From the IMG/VR virus record IMGVR_UViG_3300011113_000065, positions 1 to 24,642 of that record: DNA of 24,642 nucleotides. The stretch is one strand, 5' to 3'. The number at the start of each line of letters is the position of its first letter. The first letter of the stretch is position 1. The position numbers and the translations under genes were made by a program. This stretch comes from a virus. Below are positions 1 to 7,978 of the stretch, in pieces. A model generated the notes under the pieces. That model made no database searches, had not been told where the DNA came from, and saw nothing but the letters and a program-made list of their open reading frames with translations.

Positions 1-1168
1 TGTAGCCGTACAGAACGTCGATACGGCAGGGCATACGGTCGTTGTTGATGTCGTACTGACGAACAACGCGCAGGCTGATGCCGTTATGGACAGCGCGAGC
101 GGCCATGTCCACGCCTTGGGGCAGGAGCAGGTCGGCGGTAGCGAAGGTGATGGCGTCCTTGTGGTACACCAAGTTCTGAGCGTACTGGCTCGAAGCGGCG
201 CCCACGAACACAACAGCCTTGCTGTTTTGCGGCAGAACGTCCACGGTAGCCAGAGCATGGTTGGCCGAGTACATCGGAGACACGGTGATGGTGCCAGCGC
301 CAGAGCCGTTCAGGGTCACGTCAGCAGCAGCGACGAACTGGAACAGCGAGCCGGTGGACTCACGAGTCTGCGGGTTCACGGCAAAGCAGTCAGCCACGGT
401 AAACACGTCGCCTTGCTTGACGGTGGCGTTGGCGCCAGCGCCGGTGATGGCGATGGAGGTAGCGCCTTCAGCGGTCACAGCAGCCGAGGTCGAGCCGCCG
501 GTAGCGGTACGCGAGCCAGTGGTGAACTGCTTGATCGACTGAGACATGTTGATCTCGTCGAAGCCCAACACACCCATACCCATCATGCCGTTCTTGAACT
601 GCTTGCTGATGGTGTCGGTCGGGTTGAACAGGCCTTTCATGCCTTCAACCAGACCAGCGTTGGCAGCCGGGTTGACGGTGGCGTAGCGCGGCGACATCAC
701 AGCAGCGTTCTCGTTGAGTTTCTGCTGGGCTTGCAGCAGAACCAGCGAGGTTGCGGGCGTGGTGCCAGGGGTGCCAACAGTGTTGCCGATACCCTTGTAT
801 GCGTTGGCAACGTCAGCGTCGATGCTGGAGGCCAACTGGCTAATACGAGGCTTCAGAACACGCTCTGCGAAGTCGTCCAACTGCATGGTCAGTTCGGCAG
901 AGGTGAAGTTCACGCCGATGTGTTTCTGCGAAGAAACAGTCAGGGTGGTGAACTGCTCGTTGTCGTCCTGAACTTGCAGGGCAGCGCCATCAGTCACCAG
1001 AGCGCGGTCGGGCAGACGGATACGCAGGGTCGAACCGATCTTGGCACCTTCAACAGCGAAGCTGTCGTCGTACTGGCGGTTCACGTTGCGGGTGATCACG
1101 AGGTTGTTCTCCAGAATTTCCAGAGACTTCCGGGTGATCATGTCAATGGTAAGAATGCTATTAGCCAT
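1..1168 (-). CDS. Major capsid (coat) protein, P22 gp5-like, 3' end cut off
   Basis: This gene encodes the main shell protein of the head. The visible 389 residues start MANSILTIDMITRKSLEIL and run off the window edge without a stop. P22 gp5 is 430 residues, so roughly 40 are probably missing. The layout fits the gp5 family (HK97 fold with an inserted beta domain): an early segment with FAVEGAKIGSTLRIR, a helical part around LDDFAERVLKPRISQLASS, and a later beta-rich insert containing KQGDVFTVADCFAVN, comparable to the KRGDKISFAGV segment of P22. The start at 1168 is preceded by an AAAGGAC ribosome site and lies 19 bp after the scaffold stop, so the two are probably co-expressed. Family assignment is by eye and fairly sure. 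Confidence 0.88.
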   Translation of the reverse strand, partial: MANSILTIDMITRKSLEILENNLVITRNVNRQYDDSFAVEGAKIGSTLRIRLPDRALVTDGAALQVQDDNEQFTTLTVSSQKHIGVNFTSAELTMQLDDFAERVLKPRISQLASSIDADVANAYKGIGNTVGTPGTTPATSLVLLQAQQKLNENAAVMSPRYATVNPAANAGLVEGMKGLFNPTDTISKQFKNGMMGMGVLGFDEINMSQSIKQFTTGSRTATGGSTSAAVTAEGATSIAITGAGANATVKQGDVFTVADCFAVNPQTRESTGSLFQFVAAADVTLNGSGAGTITVSPMYSANHALATVDVLPQNSKAVVFVGAASSQYAQNLVYHKDAITFATADLLLPQGVDMAARAVHNGISLRVVRQYDINNDRMPCRIDVLYGY

Positions 1169-1187
1169 TTCGGCGGTCCTTTCAAAG

Positions 1188-1979
1188 TTAGCGGTTCATT
1201 TGCGCTTGCAGCTTCTTCATCTGCCGGGCACGTTCAGCTTCAATCCACTCCGAGGTACTCATGGCCTTCGTCGAGCGAGGGTCAGTCGTGTCGTAGGACG
1301 GGCTTCCGCTGGTTCGTGCAGTCACAGGCGAAATCGGTGCAGGTGCAGACGTAGTTGGTTTCGTGGGAGGACTTGCGGCCAGTTTGGCCTCGATCTTCCC
1401 GATCTCACGGGCCTGCAAAAGAGGTGACAGACGGGAAATGCGATCAGCTTCCTTCGGGTTCGTCCCCAGCCAATAGGCAAGGTCTGGACCCATGTCGGAC
1501 GCCTTGATTGTCTCAGCCATCACATCGGTGACTCGAAGCTGCGGGTTGTAGGCGACTTGCTCGAAGTCGTCATACTTGGCCCTGGCTTCTTCCTCACGCT
1601 CGTGGTAAGCCTCCTCAATCGCAGCCTGCTGCTTCTGGAACTCACGCTGGGCGAGCAGTTCTTCGGCCTTTCTGACCGCCAGCGCTTCCGCGTAGGCATC
1701 AGGGGACTCGAACTGGTCGATGGGCGGGACTTCCGTCTTCATCACCTGTTGGGTGACTTTGGCCTGCTGCTCACGTTCCCATTTGCGCTGCTCTCTGGCA
1801 AGGCGCTTGCTGATCATCGCGTCGATCTCAGCCTGGGTGAATTTCTTCTCCTCGGGCGTCTGCTCGGGTTGACTCTCAGCTACTTCCGGCGCGTTTTGTG
1901 CATTCTCCGGGGTGGCCGTCACCTCGGGTGCTGGCGCGGATTCAACTTCCGCTAAGGCTTCTTGGACTTGTTCAGTCAT
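1188..1979 (-). CDS. Capsid scaffolding protein
   Basis: This is a 263-residue acidic, low-complexity protein of the scaffold type, located directly before the coat gene as in P22 (gp8, 303 residues). The N-terminal 50 residues are rich in E, P, A and Q. Residues about 50-140 are charged and predicted helical (KRLAREQRKWEREQQAKV; EEAYHEREEEARAKYDDF). A Pro/Ser/Thr linker follows, and the protein ends in a basic helix (EWIEAERARQMKKLQAQMNR), which matches the coat-binding C-terminus known for P22 scaffold. It should drive procapsid assembly around the portal and leave before or during packaging. The Shine-Dalgarno is weak (GAGTAACC), and a promoter candidate lies upstream at 2028-2054. The role rests on composition and position more than on conserved residues. 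Confidence 0.85.
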   Translation of the reverse strand: MTEQVQEALAEVESAPAPEVTATPENAQNAPEVAESQPEQTPEEKKFTQAEIDAMISKRLAREQRKWEREQQAKVTQQVMKTEVPPIDQFESPDAYAEALAVRKAEELLAQREFQKQQAAIEEAYHEREEEARAKYDDFEQVAYNPQLRVTDVMAETIKASDMGPDLAYWLGTNPKEADRISRLSPLLQAREIGKIEAKLAASPPTKPTTSAPAPISPVTARTSGSPSYDTTDPRSTKAMSTSEWIEAERARQMKKLQAQMNR

Positions 1980-2027
1980 AGGTTACTCGTTAGAGCGCCC
2001 GGTCTGCTGGGCCGGTACAGTTCTCAG

Positions 2028-2054
2028 ATTATGCGCTAAGAAGGCGCTTGTCAA
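2028..2054 (-). promoter_or_regulatory. Candidate leftward promoter for scaffold and coat
   Basis: On the minus strand a perfect TTGACA (2054-2049) is followed after 15 bp by CATAAT (2033-2028). The spacing is shorter than the usual 17, so this is a candidate only. It sits in one of the few real gaps of the leftward operon (77 bp) and would give a leader of about 40 nt before the scaffold ATG. A dedicated promoter would make sense because coat and scaffold are needed in hundreds of copies, far more than the fibres encoded just upstream. Confidence 0.4.
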
Positions 2055-2056
2055 GA

Positions 2057-3334
2057 TTAAACCGACTCGTACTGCACAGTAAATCTCAGCGAGTCGGCGT
2101 TTCCCCAAGTAAACGGCACAGTGCTCGCCACGTTTCCCCCGGCGGCGTTTGCGGATACAACCGCGTAAGTTTGGCTTTGCAGTGCTATAGCCGATCCAAC
2201 GTACAAGTTAACACCCGAGTCACTCATTATTGCGGAACCCAGATAGTTTGTTTGAGCCGTTGAAGGCAAAGCAAACCGCCAGTCACCAGTGCCGGTAGTT
2301 GAAGTCGAACCCAGCGCCAATTCAACAGTTACAACTATTGTTCTTCCGTTGCGAATGTACGAACCAGTCAAAGACCCATTACCCAACGCAGGGGCAGTTC
2401 CGCTGCTTGTCCAAGTTGGCGTGTACAAAGTGGGTTTGCTGAAGATGAAATTGTCAACATCCCCGACAGTGCCGGTAAGGTTGTCAACCACAGTCACGTT
2501 CGTAAGTTGAGCCGTGTGGATGCTGGACTCTCTGACAAGGGCGTTTAGCGTAAAAGTCGTTCCGGCTTGCATGAAAACGTTGGGGCCAAAGCCAACGTTG
2601 GAGATCGAGGTTACGCCGTCGCCAATCGTCACGTTACCTGTAATTGTGCAATTGTCAACTTGGGCAAAACCTTTGGGGATGTTCAGGCTGCCGTTGATGC
2701 GGCAATTTGCGACATACATCGCACCCGTATTCATGTTGATCGCGCCAACTTGGGACGCCGTTACGCTGCCGCTGGTGCGCCTAAGCAGAATACCGCCAAC
2801 AGAAGTTGATGTGGTAATGCCAACAATCTGATTGTAGTTTGTGTCGGCAGAAGTGTTGCCAAGACAGATGGCGTAACCAGCAGCGTCATCGGAATAGTAA
2901 ATGTCTGATGTGCCTAAAATGCGAGTTCCATTCCCCTCGGCCAGCAAAGCAAAACCGTTTTTCGTCCAAATGGAGCAATTTGTAAAAACACAGTTGTCGC
3001 CAGTGGTTTTGACACAATCGCCAGTGAACGCTACATTTCCATCAAATTTGATGCCCTCAAACATTACGCCTCGGCCAGAAGCAGTAAGCAACACACCGTT
3101 TGCGTTTTTTCTAATGACAACGTTTCCTGATCCATAAAACCGTTGACCGGCTGTCGATTGGGTCAAGTTGCTTGCAAGATATGTTCCTTCGGGAAAAACA
3201 ACAGATTTGCCGGTATCAATAGCAAGCTGAATAGCCGCCGAGCTATTGGTTGCGCCAGTGTTATCCGCGCCGTAGTCAAGCACATTGACTAGTGCGCCGT
3301 CAATCATTGAATACGTTACTTTAGTCAAAGACAT
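2057..3334 (-). CDS. Tail spike/fibre with pectate-lyase-like beta-helix
   Basis: This 425-residue protein is probably a receptor-binding spike or side fibre. Residues about 15-55 carry the usual entry into a phage beta-helix (VNVLDYGADNTGATNSSAA, then VVFPEGTYLAS). Residues 60-270 are short beta-strand repeats rich in N, G, T and V, typical of a right-handed parallel beta-helix. From about residue 300 there is a separate beta domain (YTPTWTSSGTAPALGNGSL ... RNGRTIVVTVELAL) that resembles the C-terminal half of the neighbouring fibre. Many such spikes cleave host polysaccharide, but no catalytic residues can be assigned here. An AAGGAACG ribosome site precedes the ATG. Base composition is lower in GC than the terminase and portal genes, suggesting a transferred module. 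Confidence 0.78.
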   Translation of the reverse strand: MSLTKVTYSMIDGALVNVLDYGADNTGATNSSAAIQLAIDTGKSVVFPEGTYLASNLTQSTAGQRFYGSGNVVIRKNANGVLLTASGRGVMFEGIKFDGNVAFTGDCVKTTGDNCVFTNCSIWTKNGFALLAEGNGTRILGTSDIYYSDDAAGYAICLGNTSADTNYNQIVGITTSTSVGGILLRRTSGSVTASQVGAINMNTGAMYVANCRINGSLNIPKGFAQVDNCTITGNVTIGDGVTSISNVGFGPNVFMQAGTTFTLNALVRESSIHTAQLTNVTVVDNLTGTVGDVDNFIFSKPTLYTPTWTSSGTAPALGNGSLTGSYIRNGRTIVVTVELALGSTSTTGTGDWRFALPSTAQTNYLGSAIMSDSGVNLYVGSAIALQSQTYAVVSANAAGGNVASTVPFTWGNADSLRFTVQYESV

Positions 3335-3343
3335 GAGCGTTCC

Positions 3344-3967
3344 TTACACAAAATAAGTCATGCTAAACCGTAGATCAGATGTATTTGTAAAACTGGTGTT
3401 AGTGACTGACGCTCGACCTGTAGCGCCCTGTGTACTCAAATATAAAATATTTCCAGCAATCACAAAATATAAAGGCATTGTCAACCCTAAAAATCCATCA
3501 GAAGCATCAACAATTTGAGCTGGGTAGTTAGTGCCGCCGCTAAAAGGCACTCCGGTCACTGTTACGTTGCCGGTGCTTGAGCCTTTATTGGTCAAAAGAA
3601 TGCGGCCCGTAAGAGTTATTTGCCGACCGGCGCGGGTGTACAAACCTTCTCGCACCGAGTATGTTATGCCGGTGGAACCGCCCCCAAACAAAAGAGCAGG
3701 CGTCCAAGTTCCTTCTTCGTACCAGTTCAGCAACTGGCTCGTCATGCCCGCTGCGGGGGTGTTAGCGGTGAAGTTGACGCCTTTGGCTGCGGTGCCTTGG
3801 ACAAAGTTGTCTGAAAACGTGCCTCCGGCAGACGCAACTGCGCGGCCAGCGGTCAAATTGGCAACGCTGACCTTAACCGTTGAGCCAGACTGCACGATTG
3901 GCAGCACTTCGGTGCCTGCCAACGGAGTGCTTGCGCCAGTAAGTTGAGAAATTTTGAGGTCAGCCAT
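3344..3967 (-). CDS. Tail fibre protein
   Basis: This 207-residue protein opens with MADLKISQLTGASTPLAGTE followed by VLPIVQSGSTVKVS, a start seen in many phage fibre proteins whose N-terminus attaches to the particle. A middle segment (TAAKGVNFTANTPAAGM) leads to a beta-rich C-terminal domain beginning EEGTWTPALLFGGGSTG, with LYTRAGRQITLTGRILL and a terminal RFSMTYFV. The same domain plan ends the beta-helix protein next door (YTPTWTSS ... RNGRTIVVTVELA ... LRFTVQYESV), so the two are probably paralogous at their tips. It is short for a stand-alone receptor-binding fibre. It lies 9 bp from each neighbour and has an AAGGATTC ribosome site. Confidence 0.75.
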   Translation of the reverse strand: MADLKISQLTGASTPLAGTEVLPIVQSGSTVKVSVANLTAGRAVASAGGTFSDNFVQGTAAKGVNFTANTPAAGMTSQLLNWYEEGTWTPALLFGGGSTGITYSVREGLYTRAGRQITLTGRILLTNKGSSTGNVTVTGVPFSGGTNYPAQIVDASDGFLGLTMPLYFVIAGNILYLSTQGATGRASVTNTSFTNTSDLRFSMTYFV

Positions 3968-3976
3968 GATGAATCC

Positions 3977-4477
3977 TTAGACGTAGTTGACTTCGATTGA
4001 CGAAGTAACCGGGGGCGCTTGTGAGAACGTGACAACAACACCAGCGATGCTGTAGGTGTTTTTTTGCTGGTACACGCCGTTAATGTATATGTTGGTTGCG
4101 TTTTCGCCCGCAGGTGCGCTTGCCAACGTAAACGCAACCGTAGACCCATTGCCCGTAAAGTTGGCAATGATCGCCGTTGCATTAAAGCTGCTGCCTACGT
4201 TGTCATAGGTGGCAAGCAACACCTCGGCGCTGGTCTTGAGGACAAACTTGTACAGCCGCAGCGCGTTCCAAATCTCGCCCCCAGGTACGCGGCCAGCCGA
4301 ATCCAACACAATCGGATTAGTGTGCGCGGTGTTGCCTGTGCTTGACGTGTACGTAGCCAGCGGTGTTAATGTGCCAGCCTCGTAAGTGTAAATTTTGCCG
4401 CCAGCCAACGGAACGCCGTTGTTGTCAAAAAACTGAGCGCCGACGCCGCCGAAAATTGAAAGCGATACCGTAGGCAT
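3977..4477 (-). CDS. Head/tail-attachment (anchor) domain protein of the spike type
   Basis: Residues 1-90 of this 166-residue protein (GGVGAQFFDNNGVPLAGGKI, then YTYEAGTLTPLATYTSS, NPIVLDSAGRVPGGEIW, YKFVLKT) match the plan of N-terminal anchor domains that dock tailspikes on podovirus particles, comparable to the P22 spike head-binding domain (GKVYIGEPDTDP ... INAAGKIVYNG). Residues 105-166 form a second small beta domain (FTGNGSTVAFTLASAPAGE ... IYINGVYQQKNTYSI) common in phage fibres. The protein stops there, so anchor and receptor-binding parts seem to be split over separate genes. AAAGGAAT precedes the ATG. The protein could alternatively be a short spike in its own right. Confidence 0.7.
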   Translation of the reverse strand: MPTVSLSIFGGVGAQFFDNNGVPLAGGKIYTYEAGTLTPLATYTSSTGNTAHTNPIVLDSAGRVPGGEIWNALRLYKFVLKTSAEVLLATYDNVGSSFNATAIIANFTGNGSTVAFTLASAPAGENATNIYINGVYQQKNTYSIAGVVVTFSQAPPVTSSIEVNYV

Positions 4478-4489
4478 GTGTTTATTCCT

Positions 4490-4954
4490 TTATGCGTGAC
4501 GCGCAAACTTACCGTGGTACTTAGTTCTTGCTTCAATTGCTACAAGATCAGCAAGTTCAAGATCATCAAAATACCCAAAGTGTTTTAACACACGATCTAC
4601 GCTAAGTTTAACTTGCCATTTTTTGGTTTTTTTGTGCCAACTTACGCCTTTGCAACCAGACGTGTTTGTTGGCCGCAGACTTGCGTTCCACAAATTTTGC
4701 GACGGGCTTGCGGGCCTCAAATTTTCCAACTTGTTGTTTACCCTGTTGTTGTCCACATGGTCAATAAATTTAGGCAAATAGCCATGAAACATGAGGTAAA
4801 CAATTCTGTGAATAAGATAATTTTTGTTTTTAAACCCCATAACTTTGTACCCGCCACGATTGACGCAGCCGCCAACTTTTGCACCAGAATTTTTCCAGTA
4901 CAAATCGCCGTCTTTGTAATCAAACGCGGAACAAACGTCAGCTTGGGTAATCAT
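4490..4954 (-). CDS. HNH endonuclease with AP2-like DNA-binding domain (homing type)
   Basis: This 154-residue protein is probably a free-standing homing endonuclease. The HNH core is clear: YLIHRIVYLMFHGYLP (H49 R50) and then FIDHVDNNRVNNKLENLRPA (residues 63-82, with D65 H66 as the metal and general-base pair). Residues 98-150 match the AP2-like domain often fused to these enzymes (TSGCKGVSWHKKTKKWQVKL, then HFGYFDDLELADLVAIEAR). Such genes copy themselves into allelic sites and are not needed for particle assembly. It sits in the middle of the tail module, 3 bp after the 54-residue gene and 12 bp before the anchor gene. Its codon and base use is AT-richer than the portal or terminase, fitting recent arrival. 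The ribosome site is poor (GGAATG). Confidence 0.9.
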   Translation of the reverse strand: MITQADVCSAFDYKDGDLYWKNSGAKVGGCVNRGGYKVMGFKNKNYLIHRIVYLMFHGYLPKFIDHVDNNRVNNKLENLRPASPSQNLWNASLRPTNTSGCKGVSWHKKTKKWQVKLSVDRVLKHFGYFDDLELADLVAIEARTKYHGKFARHA

Positions 4955-4957
4955 ACG

Positions 4958-5122
4958 TCATTCCAACAAAATCAGGCCATTATCCTCTTGAATGAGGTTG
5001 TCGCCGTTTTCGCAAAGAAGGTTGCTTTGGGCTTGCTCACTAGCGCGGCCCGAAAACAACGAAACAATGCCACCAAGGCCAATGGCAACTGCGTTGCGAA
5101 GATCAGGGCCGAAGAAGCTCAT
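4958..5122 (-). CDS. Small protein of 54 residues, possible membrane segment
   Basis: This short gene starts inside the stop codon of the upstream gene (ATGA overlap at 5122-5119), a strong sign of translational coupling. It begins MSFFGPDLRNAVAIGLGGIV and ends with NGDNLIQEDNGLILLE. Residues 10-24 are hydrophobic and could form a short membrane or packing helix. The D-N-L-x-x-E-D-x-x-L-I-L-L-E ending is, from memory, a recurring C-terminal motif in small tail-associated proteins of aquatic phages. I cannot name a function. It ends 3 bp before the HNH start, so the HNH gene may have been inserted directly behind it. Confidence 0.6.
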   Translation of the reverse strand: MSFFGPDLRNAVAIGLGGIVSLFSGRASEQAQSNLLCENGDNLIQEDNGLILLE

Positions 5123-5427
5123 TGCTTGTTGATGGGTTTGCAGTACGCAGTGCCATCGGTGCTACCGATTCGCAGCACACTGACGCGCCAGGGGGCGCCG
5201 GTCGTGTTGAGCGGCACCACAAACGGGATCGGGGTAAAAGGAGGAATCGGAGTGCTGGCGCTGGTAGCCGTGGCCCCAACGCCCACCTCGACGTAGCAGG
5301 CTTGATCGCACCAGACCAACACGCCCTGCGGGCCGGGTGCCCAGGCCGTCGTGTTGCCAGCGGTAGCACCTGCCGTTGCGGAATAAGCGGGAAAATCCGC
5401 TTTGCTCATCGGGTTAAGCAGTTCCAT
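5119..5427 (-). CDS. Small hypothetical virion-type protein
   Basis: This 102-residue protein starts MELLNPMSKADFPAYSATAG and is rich in A, T, P and G, with a predicted all-beta core (VLVWCDQACYVEVGVGATAT; PIPFVVPLNTTGAPWRVSVL). That composition is typical of small decoration or head-to-tail proteins, and the position just after portal and the helical protein would fit, but I do not recognise a family. A good ribosome site (AAGGAGCC) precedes the ATG. Its stop codon overlaps the start of the 54-residue gene. Confidence 0.65.
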   Translation of the reverse strand: MELLNPMSKADFPAYSATAGATAGNTTAWAPGPQGVLVWCDQACYVEVGVGATATSASTPIPPFTPIPFVVPLNTTGAPWRVSVLRIGSTDGTAYCKPINKQ

Positions 5428-5436
5428 GTTGGCTCC

Positions 5437-5799
5437 TTATGCCAAGAATTTCAGTTTGTAGAGTGTACTGAGGTACTGCCCCACGATTTCATCAATGATA
5501 TTTTGCAACGGGGTGTCGGACTTGTCCACTACGTCGTAGCGCATCTTCTCGATGTCGGCCAGCGAGTCCTCAAGAAACTCAATCACGTTGCTGGTCTTCT
5601 TGGCGCTCATCAAACTGATGGGGCCGATCAGACCGTGCCTGCCCTGGTAGGCTTCGGCAAACTTGTCGGCCAACTCGACGATGTTGTCGTAGAACTCGTT
5701 GAGCGCCATGTGTTTGGAAAAGCTGCGCGTGTTCAGGTGGACCGAGTGGGTGACATCTCGGGCCAGAAACAGTGTGCCTACAAAATCACAGCATTTCAT
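5437..5799 (-). CDS. Dps/ferritin-like helical phage protein (DUF5856-like)
   Basis: This 120-residue, mostly helical protein carries HSVHLNTRSFSKHMALNEFY followed by DNIVELADKFAEAYQG. The order H-x-N ... L-x-E-F-Y-D ... L-A-D-x-x-A-E resembles the helix A/B region of Dps proteins, where H-W-N ... H-E-x-x-D ... D-x-x-A-E forms the ferroxidase site. Here the segment between the second and third acidic positions is shorter and one His position is Asn, so iron oxidation is doubtful. A closing helix (TPLQNIIDEIVGQYLSTLYK) fits a four-helix bundle. From memory this matches DUF5856, found in aquatic phages. The role is unknown. It overlaps the portal end by 14 bp and has a GAGG ribosome site. Confidence 0.65.
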   Translation of the reverse strand: MKCCDFVGTLFLARDVTHSVHLNTRSFSKHMALNEFYDNIVELADKFAEAYQGRHGLIGPISLMSAKKTSNVIEFLEDSLADIEKMRYDVVDKSDTPLQNIIDEIVGQYLSTLYKLKFLA

Positions 5800-7975
5800 T
5801 TGGTGCCTCGTTCATCTGGGGTGGCATCTCAGGCTGCATCTCAGGCATCTCGCGGGCCTCGCTTGGCGACACCAACTCGTTGCTTTCCATCGCCGCAGCC
5901 ACCACGCCCATCGCAATGTCTTGAATTTGCTGCTCGGTCATGCCAGCCTGAACCGCAGCGATCCGCTTGGTTTCAGCATTGTAAGCGTCAACGTCAGCCT
6001 TGAACTCCTTGATCTGGAGATCGCGGGCTTCCATCGACTGCTGCACGTTCTGGAGCATCCCGGCCATCTGCTGCATCTCGGCGTTCATCGCCTCGATCTG
6101 TTGCTTGGCCGCAGCCAGCGCCGGGTTGTCCTCGTCATCGCCGATGATGGCCGGGTCGATGACCTTGGCAAAGCGCTGCGCCATCTCTTGGGCACCCGGC
6201 CAGTCCATGTTCTTGATGAACAGGTCGCCTGCGACTTTCCACAAGTCCGGGTTGCCTTGCAGCAACTGAGCCATCGCCTCCAACGACTCCTGACGCTTGG
6301 TCTGAAAGCCTGGGCCGGTGATGACGCGCACATCGTACTTGCCGACGCCGGGGTTGTAGACCTTCTCGATTACGATGCCCTGCTCGTTGCGGATCTTCTT
6401 GACCGGCTCCTGCTGCATCGGGTTGATCTTGACCATGCCCGACTCGCCGTCTTCTTGGATGATTCTGGCGATGCGCTCGGTGTCGTAAATCTTCGGGATC
6501 AGATCGACCAACTGGCGCCCGACGTAGCGGATCATGCGGCCAAAGTTGTCCACGTAGTGGTAGGTGCCGGTGTCCGACTCCTTTTGCCGAGCCAGGATGG
6601 CTTTGCCGCTGCGCTCGTTGGACGTTTGACCCAGCGAGGCGTTGTACTGCCCGGTGACGCTCTTGATGTCGTCAGCAGCGCCCATTTTGGCCTGAATCAG
6701 ACCAGTTTGGGGCAGGGGCGGGGCAGCCCGCTGGGGCAGCGGCAAAACGGCGCCAGCGCCGTCTGTAACGTCTGGGTTGACCTCCAGATACGGCCAGTTC
6801 TGGGTGTTTGCAGTCTTCCACTGCATCTCGTAACCCTCGAACTGCCCGCCGTAGCCGATGAACGGCGCCTTGGGGGCCAGCGCCAGCATCTCAGCTTCCT
6901 GGCTTGTCCAGTAGTTGTACATGCGCTGCGCGTCTTTGGCGTTACGCACAAGGCCGCTGACGTACAGACGACCCTCAACCTCGAACTCGTTGCCCACGCA
7001 GCGGATCACCGGGATGTGCGAGCCGGCCCAGTCGGCCCGCTCCAGCACCTCGTAGCCGTTGATCTTGAGCCACTTGACCTTCTTGCGGTCAGACTGACGC
7101 GAGCGCAGGGGCTTGCCAAACTGCATCCGCAGCATCTTGTCCTCGGGCGATCCTTGGAACGCGGTCAGGTTGCCGGGGTACAGGTTCAGCGTTTCTTTGG
7201 TGTGGTCGATGTAGAAGTACTCGGCGATCCGCACCGTGTTCTCGTTCATCCACTGACTGAAGCCCTGGTCGCCAACGCCCAACGTCTGCAAGGTGCTCAG
7301 AGGCGAGGCGTTGGGGAACTGGCGTTCGTACTCGTCACGCGGGATGTCCTCGGTGATGAAGCACCAGCGGGCGTCCGAGCCGCACGGGTCTTGGATCAGC
7401 GGGTCCATGTAGACGCTGAAACTGTTCCTGATGCGCCCGATCTTGATGTCCTGATTGAACGTGTCTGCGTCGCAGTACTCGGTCAGGATACGGACGTAAC
7501 CCTCGCCGTAGGCGACTTGGTTCTCGCAGGCGGTGTCGTAGGCTACGTCGGCGTCGGAGATGTACTCGATGTGCCGAATGACGCCGTTGAAAATTTCTGC
7601 CACCTCGACGTCGGCCTTGTCATCAACCGGGATGACCTTGGGCTGCGGGCGGTTCAGGCGCTGCTCGTTGGTGACCTGATGAACGTGCTGGGGCAGCTTG
7701 TTGATGGTCAGGCACGGGCGAGCATTGATCGTCTGGCCCTGCACCGCGCCACGGGTAGCCAGCACATCGGCGGGCCATTGCCAGTGGTTGTCGGGCGAGC
7801 CAGCGTAGAACCGCAAGTCGTCAAGTTCGTCTTCACGCGACTCCGACAGCGCGGAGATCGCCATATCCAGGCGGCTGCGAGCGGTCGAAAGGACATCGGC
7901 GTCGCTCTTGTCCTTGGCCGAGCCGCCCTCGCTGACTGCGCCAGCGGCAACAACGCCTGAATAGTCTTGCGGCAT
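5786..7975 (-). CDS. Portal protein, P22 gp1-like
   Basis: This 729-residue protein is nearly identical in length to P22 portal (725). It should form the dodecameric ring at the packaging vertex through which DNA enters and leaves and to which the tail attaches. Family-typical stretches are the N-terminal region (STARSRLDMAISALSESRED, then LRFYAGSPDNHWQW), LTINKLPQHVHQVTNEQRLN at about residues 90-110, the core around FSVYMDPLIQDPCGSDARWC, and SVTGQYNASLGQTSNERSGK in the C-terminal half. The last 150 residues are charged and helical (AAKQQIEAMNAEMQQMAGML), as expected for the barrel, and end in a Met/Pro/Glu-rich tail. It follows a tiny gene by 3 bp and has no strong Shine-Dalgarno, suggesting coupling. 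The opposite strand is open over nearly the whole gene, but that is a codon-bias shadow. Confidence 0.93.
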   Translation of the reverse strand: MPQDYSGVVAAGAVSEGGSAKDKSDADVLSTARSRLDMAISALSESREDELDDLRFYAGSPDNHWQWPADVLATRGAVQGQTINARPCLTINKLPQHVHQVTNEQRLNRPQPKVIPVDDKADVEVAEIFNGVIRHIEYISDADVAYDTACENQVAYGEGYVRILTEYCDADTFNQDIKIGRIRNSFSVYMDPLIQDPCGSDARWCFITEDIPRDEYERQFPNASPLSTLQTLGVGDQGFSQWMNENTVRIAEYFYIDHTKETLNLYPGNLTAFQGSPEDKMLRMQFGKPLRSRQSDRKKVKWLKINGYEVLERADWAGSHIPVIRCVGNEFEVEGRLYVSGLVRNAKDAQRMYNYWTSQEAEMLALAPKAPFIGYGGQFEGYEMQWKTANTQNWPYLEVNPDVTDGAGAVLPLPQRAAPPLPQTGLIQAKMGAADDIKSVTGQYNASLGQTSNERSGKAILARQKESDTGTYHYVDNFGRMIRYVGRQLVDLIPKIYDTERIARIIQEDGESGMVKINPMQQEPVKKIRNEQGIVIEKVYNPGVGKYDVRVITGPGFQTKRQESLEAMAQLLQGNPDLWKVAGDLFIKNMDWPGAQEMAQRFAKVIDPAIIGDDEDNPALAAAKQQIEAMNAEMQQMAGMLQNVQQSMEARDLQIKEFKADVDAYNAETKRIAAVQAGMTEQQIQDIAMGVVAAAMESNELVSPSEAREMPEMQPEMPPQMNEAPNEML

Positions 7976-7978
7976 GGC

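Noticed and set aside
86-1354. A 422-codon plus-strand open frame over the coat gene
   Set aside because: It is antisense to a clear gp5-type coat protein and runs into the scaffold gene; the product is low-complexity.
5699-7960. A 753-codon open frame on the plus strand opposite the portal gene
   Set aside because: It mirrors the portal gene; GC-rich third positions keep the opposite frame open. The product is Leu/Val/Arg/His-rich with no recognisable domain, and the minus-strand portal is certain.
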